A DNA stretch of 64,000 nt from JAMZMI01 sp049115715 (GTDB lineage: Bacteria > Bacteroidota > Bacteroidia > Cytophagales > Cyclobacteriaceae), in NCBI GenBank assembly GCA_049115715.1, contig JAGDZQ010000006.1, positions 372,001-436,000 of the forward strand, written 5' to 3'. The position numbers and the translations under genes were made by a program. The notes under the pieces were generated by a model. The model saw only the letters and a program-made list of their open reading frames with translations. It was not told where the DNA came from and made no database searches. Of this stretch, positions 37,201 to 44,662 are shown piece after piece (position 1 is the stretch's first letter; the number at the start of each line of letters is the position of its first letter).

Positions 37201-37400
37201 TCATCGCTTTGATTCCACAGACTATAAGAATAGTTTGTGCCGATTGGAAAATAATCCCAATTCATACCATTGATCATGAAGTCTTCCTGCCCCACCATCA
37301 ACTTCATTCCCCCGTCAGTTTTCACTACAGAGACTTTATCTTGAGGGTAAGCCACGATAGCCATCAGGAATAAAATTGCAGATAAGTAAATGTTTTTCAT
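34263..37400 (-). CDS. Clan GH-A glycosidase fused to a predicted outer-membrane beta-barrel
   Basis: 1045 residues. The signal peptide ends near AYPQ (about 19). Residues about 25-395 form a TIM-barrel glycosidase like the catalytic domain of GH2: FMINGMNWDYFPIG, acid/base Glu167 in LLGNENNYG, nucleophile Glu272 in MFTEFGADAYN. From about 400 to the end runs a long series of amphipathic strands separated by turns and aromatic girdles (RVQIYQAEYGW, YFDLEGFYRTGHYHWGY, ILKFDVTGIFHED, WEIRTYLHVNIG), as expected for a porin-like outer-membrane barrel of about 640 residues. It is the first gene of the beta-glucan run, after a 361-bp gap. No SusC/SusD pair occurs in this run, so the barrel may be the route in for its product. 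Fusion and barrel are seen in sequence; transport is inferred. Confidence 0.83.
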   Translation of the reverse strand: MKNIYLSAILFLMAIVAYPQDKVSVVKTDGGMKLMVGQEDFMINGMNWDYFPIGTNYSYSLWNQSDELIKAALDGEMSLLKNMGVNAVRMYTGIQPKWIQYIYENYGIYTMLNHSFGRYGLTINGAWVAVTDYRDKATQDLLMEEVTKMAEQYKGTPGLLLFLLGNENNYGLFWAGAETEDFPDDEDEKQFIGEKRGRPMYKLMNDASLKMKSINPNNPVAICNGDMLFANIVAEECKDVDIYGVNMYRGVSFGDAFDRVRSELDMPIMFTEFGADAYNAAENREDQRAQAYYLLGNWKEIYENAAGLGKAGNSIGGFTFQFSDGWWKFGQTKNLDVHDNNASWANGGYMLDFQEDGNNMNEEWFGICAKGQTNSRGLYQLYPRAAYYALKDAHQVDPYGKGVTNSTIDAYFADIQVMSAVTQARGDKAALAAEGGGKLSINKLRAEFTTYNTGGSLLATPKAADPNAQTYPNQQGFDRMESYFIGVQATPSENIRASATFSILGHVAENPINEIFYENRGRPTTINTPNGNLVTTDLNRVQIYQAEYGWNHKYFDLEGFYRTGHYHWGYEGDFFGLYPEANYGPNLDIYNGLAPNGMEIEGKKFLKGLKVAYGPELWWGANPAILLKYNRHILKFDVTGIFHEDISTLRFAVTSNAVPQPKTRRATLHAKRKFGKLGLEFGGMWGGQPLVGRTFQIVTGNEGSYEVFEDKIKTTDTWGGKAKITFQSGVFNWYAQGSSLGLVARGGADLTQTFTGWKLKDSGSGNMNNILSGFTYSIGNIQIAPNFLYQKPIVDPIPGDAPAPARLRNVLDDPFVVREGNREMAAGEILLTFDPTPGSWMYAWDSDRSEDAEFAMSAGFVYRHQPTSMDAAIGFGSDRSIFAFPGAAPAKDLWEVHTRIVSKLNPELGIIATAYGGNAQSPGSDQRSIKRFGAEAKVIYKKVKLQSMVKVNDWGPFDYHRDFNLTYPLQLMADISTTAGKQDWFILPSTKLGMQVIWRSLDQYSPRYSPNEADEFAASPIISPIGFPKGREWEIRTYLHVNIGN

Positions 37401-37761
37401 AGTACTCGTTTTTGTTTCACCATTGTTGTACTAACCTTTAGATGATCGATACACACATTTCGAATTAAACAGGGAAATGCAATATCAAAATCCTTGGTAT
37501 TTTCGATGCTTAAAATTATTTCCATCAATTATGAAATCAATAAAAAAGTCCTATACATTAAGCATACAAATAATATAAATTCAATATAAGAGCTAAATGT
37601 TTTGAAATTCACATTTTAAATTCTTGCAATACGAGCCGTAACGAGCCAAAATCAGAATTAAGGAGGAATAATATAATTTCTACACTTGTAGCAGGAAGGA
37701 AATTAAAAAAACACCCGATGTATAGGTGTTGTTGAGGTCGAGAATATGGTAAAAGGGTAAT
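37401..37761. other. Promoter region of the beta-glucan locus
   Basis: 361 bases, very A/T-rich, between the regulator gene and the glycosidase-barrel gene. It holds the regulator's terminator at its right edge and should contain the promoter for the leftward run of glucan genes. I find no clean TAnnTTTG box and no obvious palindrome for the LuxR-type regulator. Confidence 0.55.
37704..37730 (-). terminator. Rho-independent terminator after the sensor-regulator gene
   Basis: On the minus strand AACACC pairs with GGTGTT around a 9-base loop and is followed by TTTTTAATT. It is 32 bp beyond the stop codon of the gene at 37762, so it should separate the regulator transcript from the glycosidase-barrel operon. 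Confidence 0.7.
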
Positions 37762-40575
37762 TTAAATGTCGAGGATGTAATTGGTTAAGTTCTCATTGCT
37801 CCCGAGATTCATTTTTTTCCTCAGCCGGTATCTTTTTATTTCAACACTTCGAGGAGAAATATTGAACAATGGTGCAATTTCCTTAGATGACAAATTCAAC
37901 CTGAGGTAAGCACAAAGTTTTAAATCATTGGGTGAGAGATCCGAATGCAGTTCCTTTATCTTCTTAAAGAATTCGCGATCGGCATTGTCAAATGCTTCCT
38001 TGAAGAGCTCCCAGTTTTCATCATGGTTTAGATTTCTGTCAATGATTTTAATAACTGGCGCAAGGCCTGTTGTGCCCTCTATTTGCTTCAACTTGTCTTT
38101 TATTTGCATGAGCAACTCATTCTTCTTCACAATACTTATTGCGGATGCAGCTACCTCGTTGCTTTTGCTTACATAATCTTTTTTAAGTTGCTCATTTTTT
38201 AAGTCAATGATTTCTTTCTCACTTTGAAGCTTGGTCAATTCTATTTCTTTCTTATTCTTTTCGATCAGTTTGGCTTGCTGTCCACGGTAGTACCGCTTGT
38301 ATACATTGTGCATAAAAATTGAAAACAGAATCACTCCTAAAACATAAAATGCAAGCATGAAATTAGTGAAATACCAAGGCTTAGCGACACTAAAACCATA
38401 AGTAGCAATGTTTTCAGAAACCTTCTCCCCCACCTTGGCTCTTACATTGAATGTATAGTCTCCTGCCGGCAAGTTTTTGAAAAATACGGTTGATTTATCA
38501 GTCCATTCACTCCACAAATCATAGATGCCAACAAGTTGAAATTGATAGTTGGGTTCGAAATAACTATAGTATTCTGCCGCATGAAAATTGATCCTTAAGT
38601 TGTTTTCATCGTTTTCGAAGACACCTTTAACATGTTTGTCAATAAGATTTTCGGACGCACTATGATCCTTGTTGATACCTACACTTATATCGCTGATATA
38701 TACATTGAACTCTTCCACAGATAAGTCATCAATATCGAGAATCATGTATCCGGAGCTTGTTCCAAGTACATATTTGTCCAACCCATTGATGCTGATCATG
38801 TTTTCATACTCTACTACATCTCTTCTCACGTCAAGTGTAAGCGGCACACGTCTAACCTTTGGCACCTTGCTCAGGTTGCCTGATGATACATGCATGAGGT
38901 TATCCTTCGTAAATATCCAGAACTTATCATTGCTCTTCTCCGTAACGATTCTCCCAGAAATGTAATCTTCTTCTCTATAGATATTACTCAACAAAGTATC
39001 TCTTTGAAACATTTTTAAGCTTTTATCATAGATAAAAATTCCTTTCTTTGAAGTGTATAAAACATCTCCATTGTAGTTGGAAAGACTAGAGTTTGCTCCT
39101 TTTAATAGTGTATCTATTCTTACATCTACGATCTGAGAAAAACCTCTATCTACTGTAAGCTCAAATACGCCTTTGTATTCATGATTGACAAAAATATTGC
39201 TACCCAAAACCTCAAAATACCTTGAAGAAGTATTGAAACCGTCGATCTTATTTCTTAGTTGCCAGCTGTCTCTAAACTTTTCAAGAATGTACAGGCCATC
39301 GTAATTTCCCTGTATAATCATGTCCGAGTTTTCATCAATCAAATCAATGTTCCAAGTGCCCTGAATACTCGATACTTGCTTAATCTTGTCTTCATTGATA
39401 ACATAGGTGCCATTATGATGGCCGCAAAAAAGTGTGTTCCCCAGCACTTTGAGGCACCACACCTGCCCTTGAGTTCCTTCTATGAGGCGAATGGCATCAT
39501 TGCTCCCAAGTCGTTTGAAAAACAAACCCTGATTAGACCCTAAGTATAGGTTACCGCCAAATATGGCTGATGTATAAACACTTCCCAGCGCTCCTTTTTC
39601 ATCCTTAAAGATTTTGACTGGTTTATCTATATTGACATAGCTAATGCCATTATCTAGTCCTGTCCATATGTTGTTATCAATATCCTCAAAAACAGATAAT
39701 ACGGTATTGTTCAATAATCCATTGCTTTGATTTATTTCAAACAAAAAATTCATCTCCTTGTCTAAGCAGATTAACCCAAAAGAAATTGTACCGAGTGCAA
39801 AATTTCCGTTCTGCAGTTTAATAGTGCTGTAGATGCCTAAGTTGGAAAACTTCTTATTCGCTGCATTTTCCCACTTTTTTAATTGATTTTCTTCATACAC
39901 GAATAGTCCATTATTCCGAGTAAGCAGTAGTATCTCTTTGCCTTCAGAAAAGATATTGACAACTTCCGTGCTGCTTAGCAAGGGATCTTTGATGAAAAGT
40001 GAACCTTCTCCGTTTTCAATTTTGTAAATCCCCTTATTTATACACTGATAATAGATGTGCTCATCAACAAGAAAAACCTTGTTTATATCTCTTTCGGAAC
40101 GAATCGTGGTAACGCTCTCATTACTCGTATCATAGATATAAATACTCTTGAGTGATTGAAAAATCACATAGTCATCCAAACCTATAATGCCCCAAAACTC
40201 TTCATCCTCTACTAGCTCAACTTTTAACTTTTTTGACAATGAGGTGTAATTGAGTACTCCAAGTTTGCTTTTCTCCCAGTACCCAAACTCCATATAACAC
40301 CCGGTAAAAACTCTGTCGCCGATCACCTTGACTGAGCGCATAACCGTCTCATTGGGCGATGCATAAAGTGTCCATTTGGCTCCATTAAATTCCAATAGAC
40401 CTTCATTATTTGCTGCATAAATAAGTTTATCATCTGACTGTGTGATGCCCCAATTCTGGTTACCCGAAGCATAATCAAGTGGGGTGAAATTTTGAATTGG
40501 GGGCAGTTCCTGGGTTCTACCAATATAGAAACAGAAGCAAAGAATTATAAAAGCATGTTTTCTCAATACTGGCAC
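37762..40575 (-). CDS. Membrane-tethered sensor/regulator: beta-propeller, Y_Y_Y domain, LuxR-type HTH
   Basis: 937 residues. A signal peptide leads into about 620 residues of beta-propeller repeats like the periplasmic sensor of Bacteroides hybrid two-component systems. A Y_Y_Y domain follows (about 650-715, YQFQLVGIYDLWSEW). A transmembrane helix (about 730-755) leads to a coiled coil (about 765-830) and a LuxR-type helix-turn-helix at the C-terminus (LSSKEIAPLFNISPRSVEIKRYRLRKKM). There is no histidine kinase or receiver domain, so the sensor seems to act on DNA directly from the membrane. Position at the head of the beta-glucan genes suggests it senses a glucan oligosaccharide and switches them on. 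Confidence 0.87.
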   Translation of the reverse strand: MPVLRKHAFIILCFCFYIGRTQELPPIQNFTPLDYASGNQNWGITQSDDKLIYAANNEGLLEFNGAKWTLYASPNETVMRSVKVIGDRVFTGCYMEFGYWEKSKLGVLNYTSLSKKLKVELVEDEEFWGIIGLDDYVIFQSLKSIYIYDTSNESVTTIRSERDINKVFLVDEHIYYQCINKGIYKIENGEGSLFIKDPLLSSTEVVNIFSEGKEILLLTRNNGLFVYEENQLKKWENAANKKFSNLGIYSTIKLQNGNFALGTISFGLICLDKEMNFLFEINQSNGLLNNTVLSVFEDIDNNIWTGLDNGISYVNIDKPVKIFKDEKGALGSVYTSAIFGGNLYLGSNQGLFFKRLGSNDAIRLIEGTQGQVWCLKVLGNTLFCGHHNGTYVINEDKIKQVSSIQGTWNIDLIDENSDMIIQGNYDGLYILEKFRDSWQLRNKIDGFNTSSRYFEVLGSNIFVNHEYKGVFELTVDRGFSQIVDVRIDTLLKGANSSLSNYNGDVLYTSKKGIFIYDKSLKMFQRDTLLSNIYREEDYISGRIVTEKSNDKFWIFTKDNLMHVSSGNLSKVPKVRRVPLTLDVRRDVVEYENMISINGLDKYVLGTSSGYMILDIDDLSVEEFNVYISDISVGINKDHSASENLIDKHVKGVFENDENNLRINFHAAEYYSYFEPNYQFQLVGIYDLWSEWTDKSTVFFKNLPAGDYTFNVRAKVGEKVSENIATYGFSVAKPWYFTNFMLAFYVLGVILFSIFMHNVYKRYYRGQQAKLIEKNKKEIELTKLQSEKEIIDLKNEQLKKDYVSKSNEVAASAISIVKKNELLMQIKDKLKQIEGTTGLAPVIKIIDRNLNHDENWELFKEAFDNADREFFKKIKELHSDLSPNDLKLCAYLRLNLSSKEIAPLFNISPRSVEIKRYRLRKKMNLGSNENLTNYILDI

Positions 40576-40911
40576 AGATAAGGGGTTGAAAATTTAACTT
40601 TTTAAAAATGCATTGTAAGATGAGTTTGATGTGAATATAAAAAGAATAAATAGTGTCTCCTCACTGCGCTGGAAAAACAGATTGTTAACTACCGAAGGTT
40701 ATGTGTTTGGTAGCTTAAAATATGTCTTTCTTTCGGGTTAAACCAATTGGAAAGTATCATTGACGAATTATCTAATCAGGGCGATAGAGCTGAGACCTTC
40801 AAGGGGGAGAAGGTAGAGTTCAATAAACCTAAAGTGATATTTAAGAAGCTCAAAAGGTTTTCCTATCCATGAAATCTAAAATGAGAGCATTGGACTTTCT
40901 CAATAGGAAGC
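40576..40911. other. Intergenic region with a possible gene remnant
   Basis: 336 bases between two minus-strand genes. It should hold the promoter of the sensor-regulator gene. Part of it reads as an open plus-strand frame without a start (listed separately). No terminator with a good stem was found. Confidence 0.5.
40714..40872 (+). pseudogene. Possible remnant of a coding region (no start codon)
   Basis: A 52-codon frame with no ATG runs between stop codons and has the composition of real protein (LNQLESIIDELSNQGDRAET and a Lys-rich end KKLKRFSYP). It is on the opposite strand from both neighbours. It might be the tail of a lost gene or mobile element; I cannot name a family. Chance is a real alternative. 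Confidence 0.25.
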
Positions 40912-42882
40912 CTATCTTTTAATTGCGATTTTTTGTGTAAACGAATTATGAAGCCCTCCTAGTTTCAGCAAGTAAACTCCAGGTGCTATGCCCTCCTGCT
41001 TTACCATAAGCGTCGTGTCCTCATTCTTTTTCAAGTTGATTTTCTTTTTCAGAATCAATTTCCCCATTAGGTCAAAGATTTCAATCATATTGATCTCATC
41101 ATTCGAATCGTTTCTTATAGTTAAGATATCACTTGTTGGGTTTGGGGAGATCGAAAACCTCATATCTTCTTTTGTGTTTAGCACCGAATGATCTGATTCA
41201 AAAACGAGTCTAGTCACTAGAATTTGATCAATTTCATTATCATGCACTATTTGCTCAGTAAAAATGCCCGACTCTAGCCTGTAATCGCCCGCTACGTACA
41301 CAGATTCTCCTGGTCTTGCTTTTACCAAAACAGATGAATACTCAAATATGGTTTGTCCTTCTACAATCTTATAAGTCTTATTGGAAGATAAGTTTAGGTA
41401 TACCTCCTTCTTCCTTCCCGGCCAATATATAATCAGGCTATCAATATCGGCGTGTCTACCCATGCCGAAATGATGCATGTCACTATTGTCCGATAAATAG
41501 CTGGTTCCGCTACTGCTCTCCCGAATCCAAGACTTATCACCGCTCACAACACGAATTCTGGCTCCTAATCCGTCTCTATTGCTTGAAGTTCCTTGCAATG
41601 ACACTTTAACCCAATGATTCTCTGAAGTATTCTCATTGATATAGATAAGGGCTCTTCCACCATAATCAGTTTCGCCTTCTACATTCGCCACCACAAGATC
41701 CATGAGTCCATCATTGTTAAAGTCTCCATATGCGACTCCTCTTGCTTTATTTTTATCATCTATTCTTTGAGGGCATGATACCTCCTTGAACGTTTGCCCA
41801 TCGATACCTTTAAATAATGTGTTAGAAATAGGGTAATAACTATCTTGAAGTGATCCGTTGGAAACAAATAGATCCTGATATCCATCATTGTCAAAATCCA
41901 AAAAAACGGTCCCCCAACTGATTTTTCCTGCCACATCCACTTGTTTTGCTACTGCCTTGTCCTTGAAGCCATTTTCATTGTTGTTTTGACAGAGTACATT
42001 TTCTGCCATGTTGGTCACATAATAGTCCAAGTCTCCATCTAAATCATAATCTCCAACTGCCACCCCCATACTATTCATTTCGGCGTTCATATTTAATTGA
42101 TCACCAACCTCGAGAAAAGAAGTGAGTTCTCCCAGGTGTGTATTCTCGAATAGTTGATTTCTTTCCCTAAACGATCCAAAATCGTTTAGTACAAAAAGAT
42201 CGGGATCACCATCAAAATCAAAATCAGAAAAGCAGCTGACAAGTGTACATCCCGATTTTTCTTCAGAAGTCCACTCCACTACTGGATCAAAGGAGCCTTC
42301 TCCATTACCTTGAAGCATGCTGTTTGATTGAGGCACTGGTATATCCTGATGTAAAGAATAGGGATCTCTATCCACATAGTTTCCGACAAAAAGATCAGAA
42401 TTACCATCAAGGTTATAATCCCCAAATGCAGCGGACATACTCCATGGTGCATCATCCGTTGGCAGGGATCTCTGACTAAATGATTGTCCAAGAACGTTTT
42501 TAAGTAAAAATGATTTATCCCCAGAAGCTGTAGTCACAAAAACATCGATAAAACCATCGTTGTTATAGTCAGCGCACACCACACCCATGGTATAGATATT
42601 CGCAATACTTGACAGACCCAAATCTGATGTGACATCTAAAAAAGTACCGTCTCCTTGATTTTCGTAGACCTTATCGGGATTCAAACCACCAGTAAAGTAG
42701 AGGTCTTCGAAACCGTCATTATTAAAGTCAAAAACAGCTACGCCTCCTCCCATAAGGCTAACATCTTTGAAATAATGATCTACTCCAGAATCAAACGCTA
42801 CTTCAATAAATGATTGCCCGGAAGCACTAAAACAGAAATTCATCAGCATAAAAATGCCGAGAATGATTCTAGTTGTTTTCAT
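40912..42882 (-). CDS. FG-GAP/VCBS-repeat protein with ASPIC/UnbV domain and T9SS tail
   Basis: 656 residues with a signal peptide. At least seven repeats of the form DFNNDGxxDLxV (for example DFNNDGFEDLYFTGG, DYNNDGFIDVFVTT, DFDFDGDPDLFVLND) form a calcium-binding beta-propeller. An ASPIC/UnbV domain follows (GLGARIRVVSGDKSWIRESSSGTSYLS), then a T9SS type A sorting tail (SISPNPTSDI ... GVYLLKLGG). It should be exported and anchored at the surface. It lies 61 bp after SusD in the third glycan locus. Proteins of this kind are common beside SusCD pairs but their function is not settled; carbohydrate or protein binding is likely. Confidence 0.85.
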   Translation of the reverse strand: MKTTRIILGIFMLMNFCFSASGQSFIEVAFDSGVDHYFKDVSLMGGGVAVFDFNNDGFEDLYFTGGLNPDKVYENQGDGTFLDVTSDLGLSSIANIYTMGVVCADYNNDGFIDVFVTTASGDKSFLLKNVLGQSFSQRSLPTDDAPWSMSAAFGDYNLDGNSDLFVGNYVDRDPYSLHQDIPVPQSNSMLQGNGEGSFDPVVEWTSEEKSGCTLVSCFSDFDFDGDPDLFVLNDFGSFRERNQLFENTHLGELTSFLEVGDQLNMNAEMNSMGVAVGDYDLDGDLDYYVTNMAENVLCQNNNENGFKDKAVAKQVDVAGKISWGTVFLDFDNDGYQDLFVSNGSLQDSYYPISNTLFKGIDGQTFKEVSCPQRIDDKNKARGVAYGDFNNDGLMDLVVANVEGETDYGGRALIYINENTSENHWVKVSLQGTSSNRDGLGARIRVVSGDKSWIRESSSGTSYLSDNSDMHHFGMGRHADIDSLIIYWPGRKKEVYLNLSSNKTYKIVEGQTIFEYSSVLVKARPGESVYVAGDYRLESGIFTEQIVHDNEIDQILVTRLVFESDHSVLNTKEDMRFSISPNPTSDILTIRNDSNDEINMIEIFDLMGKLILKKKINLKKNEDTTLMVKQEGIAPGVYLLKLGGLHNSFTQKIAIKR

Positions 42883-42943
42883 TTGAATCAGTGTTAAAAA
42901 AAAGAGTAAGCCCTATGAAAGACTTACTCTTCAAACACAACAA

Positions 42944-44644
42944 TTAATAGCCTGAATTCTGGCTTAAATTAGGGTTTCTATCTCGCTCTTCCTGAGGAAT
43001 AGGCATAAGATAAAAATGAGGTAAAAATACTTGTGGGTTGGTCGTACTGATAACGAAAGTAGGATCATAAACCAGATTAGCAGGATCATATTCTGCTTCA
43101 TATGGATCTGGAACCGCCGTGGTTCTGGTAACTTTCATTCCATGAAACTGCTTCCCGTTCAGTACAGATTCAGACAATCTCCAACGAATCAAATCGAACC
43201 ATCTGTGTGTTTCAAATGCCAGCTCTATTTTACGTTCGTTTCTGATGCGTTCTCTCATCTCATCCTTACTTAGACCTGCGGGCAAATCTGCTATTCCAGC
43301 ACGCTGACGAACTTCATTCACCGCGTCATAGACACTTTGATCAGGCCCAGCATCTTCATTTTGTGCTTCTGCATAGTTTAGCAATACTTCTCCAAAACGT
43401 AAATGTTTGAAAGAAACACCACTAGCTCCTCTATCAGGATTTATCCCCAAAGATGGATCCATAAATTTCTTCAGGTAATAACCTGATTGTGTATCGTTTC
43501 CTTCATTTGGTTTTCTTAACGCGTCACGACCGATTTCAAATTCAGTATCTACCCTATCTATACCTGTCTTTGGTTGTACTCCAAGGGAGTTACCATGATA
43601 TAGAACTGTAGCCGCTAACCTTGGATCACGATCTGCATATGGGTCATTCGGATCATACCCTGACAATGGATCTGTGATAGGCAGTCCATTAATCATCTCG
43701 TACGAATCCACCATTTCCTGGGTAGGGTTCGTTTGTCCCCCTGCCTCACTCCTATACCCTACAGGCCAGTTCCACTTATCTACTCCGTGTCCAAAAAGCC
43801 CAGGCTCGGTTCTCACCTCAAAAATCACTTCGGCATCTCCTCCATGAGACCTAAAAACCTCGCCATAGTCGGATGACAATTCCATGCCTGCATCAATGAC
43901 CCGCTTAGAGATTTCAGCTGCATCATCCCATCGTTCTGCATACAACATAGCTCTCCCGTTTAACGCCCAAGCTGCTTCACGATTTGCGCGATCGTTTTCT
44001 GCTCCTTCCATTACGGAAGGAAGGTCACTAGCAATGTCTTCTAGTTCATCGAAGATAAACTGATACACCTCACTTGCTGGCGTACGAGAAACCAGAAAAT
44101 CATCTTCCAACCCTTGAGGTTTTGTGATCAAGGGAACGTCTCCATAGCGTCTGACAAGGTCAAAGTAAAATAGCGACCTCAGCCATCTTGCCTCGGCAGA
44201 TATTTGAGTAGTAAAATCGACATTTAATTCAGAGGTCTCAAGTCCTGCTATCATGGTGTTGCACTCGCGAATCGCACGGTAATGGTCACTCCATACATCT
44301 AGACCCAGGTTTCTCGTAGGCGAAATATTTCCCGGAACTACTTCATCGTTGGCGTCAACCCATCCGCTTTTAGCTCTAGCCTCATCCGTAATAGTAGCCA
44401 ACATGAAAGTGGTATTGAAACCACGTCCACCGGATCCATCTCTACCCAGTACAGTAGGACGTCCTCTTAAATATTCGAAAGGTGTATAGCCATATAATTG
44501 ATGCAAAAATGCGGTCACGAGCCCTTCTTCATTAAATACGGCATCAGCACCCAATGCTTCCTGATTATCAACATCCAATATATCATGACATGAAACTGAA
44601 AGTACGAATGTCATGACAAAAAATAGTTTATTTATCTTTTTCAT
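42944..44644 (-). CDS. SusD-family outer-membrane lipoprotein (third locus)
   Basis: 566 residues with a lipoprotein signal (VLSVSC), the SusD N-terminal helices (RWLRSLFYFDLVRRYGDVPLI) and the RagB/SusD C-terminal part (RIRNERKIELAFETHRWFDLIRW, FYLMPIPQEERDRNPNL). It forms a capture complex with the SusC protein encoded 18 bp upstream. Its larger size compared with the alginate SusD and the lack of glycosidases nearby leave the substrate open. Confidence 0.94.
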   Translation of the reverse strand: MKKINKLFFVMTFVLSVSCHDILDVDNQEALGADAVFNEEGLVTAFLHQLYGYTPFEYLRGRPTVLGRDGSGGRGFNTTFMLATITDEARAKSGWVDANDEVVPGNISPTRNLGLDVWSDHYRAIRECNTMIAGLETSELNVDFTTQISAEARWLRSLFYFDLVRRYGDVPLITKPQGLEDDFLVSRTPASEVYQFIFDELEDIASDLPSVMEGAENDRANREAAWALNGRAMLYAERWDDAAEISKRVIDAGMELSSDYGEVFRSHGGDAEVIFEVRTEPGLFGHGVDKWNWPVGYRSEAGGQTNPTQEMVDSYEMINGLPITDPLSGYDPNDPYADRDPRLAATVLYHGNSLGVQPKTGIDRVDTEFEIGRDALRKPNEGNDTQSGYYLKKFMDPSLGINPDRGASGVSFKHLRFGEVLLNYAEAQNEDAGPDQSVYDAVNEVRQRAGIADLPAGLSKDEMRERIRNERKIELAFETHRWFDLIRWRLSESVLNGKQFHGMKVTRTTAVPDPYEAEYDPANLVYDPTFVISTTNPQVFLPHFYLMPIPQEERDRNPNLSQNSGY

Positions 44645-44662
44645 AATTCTATTTCTTTTAGA

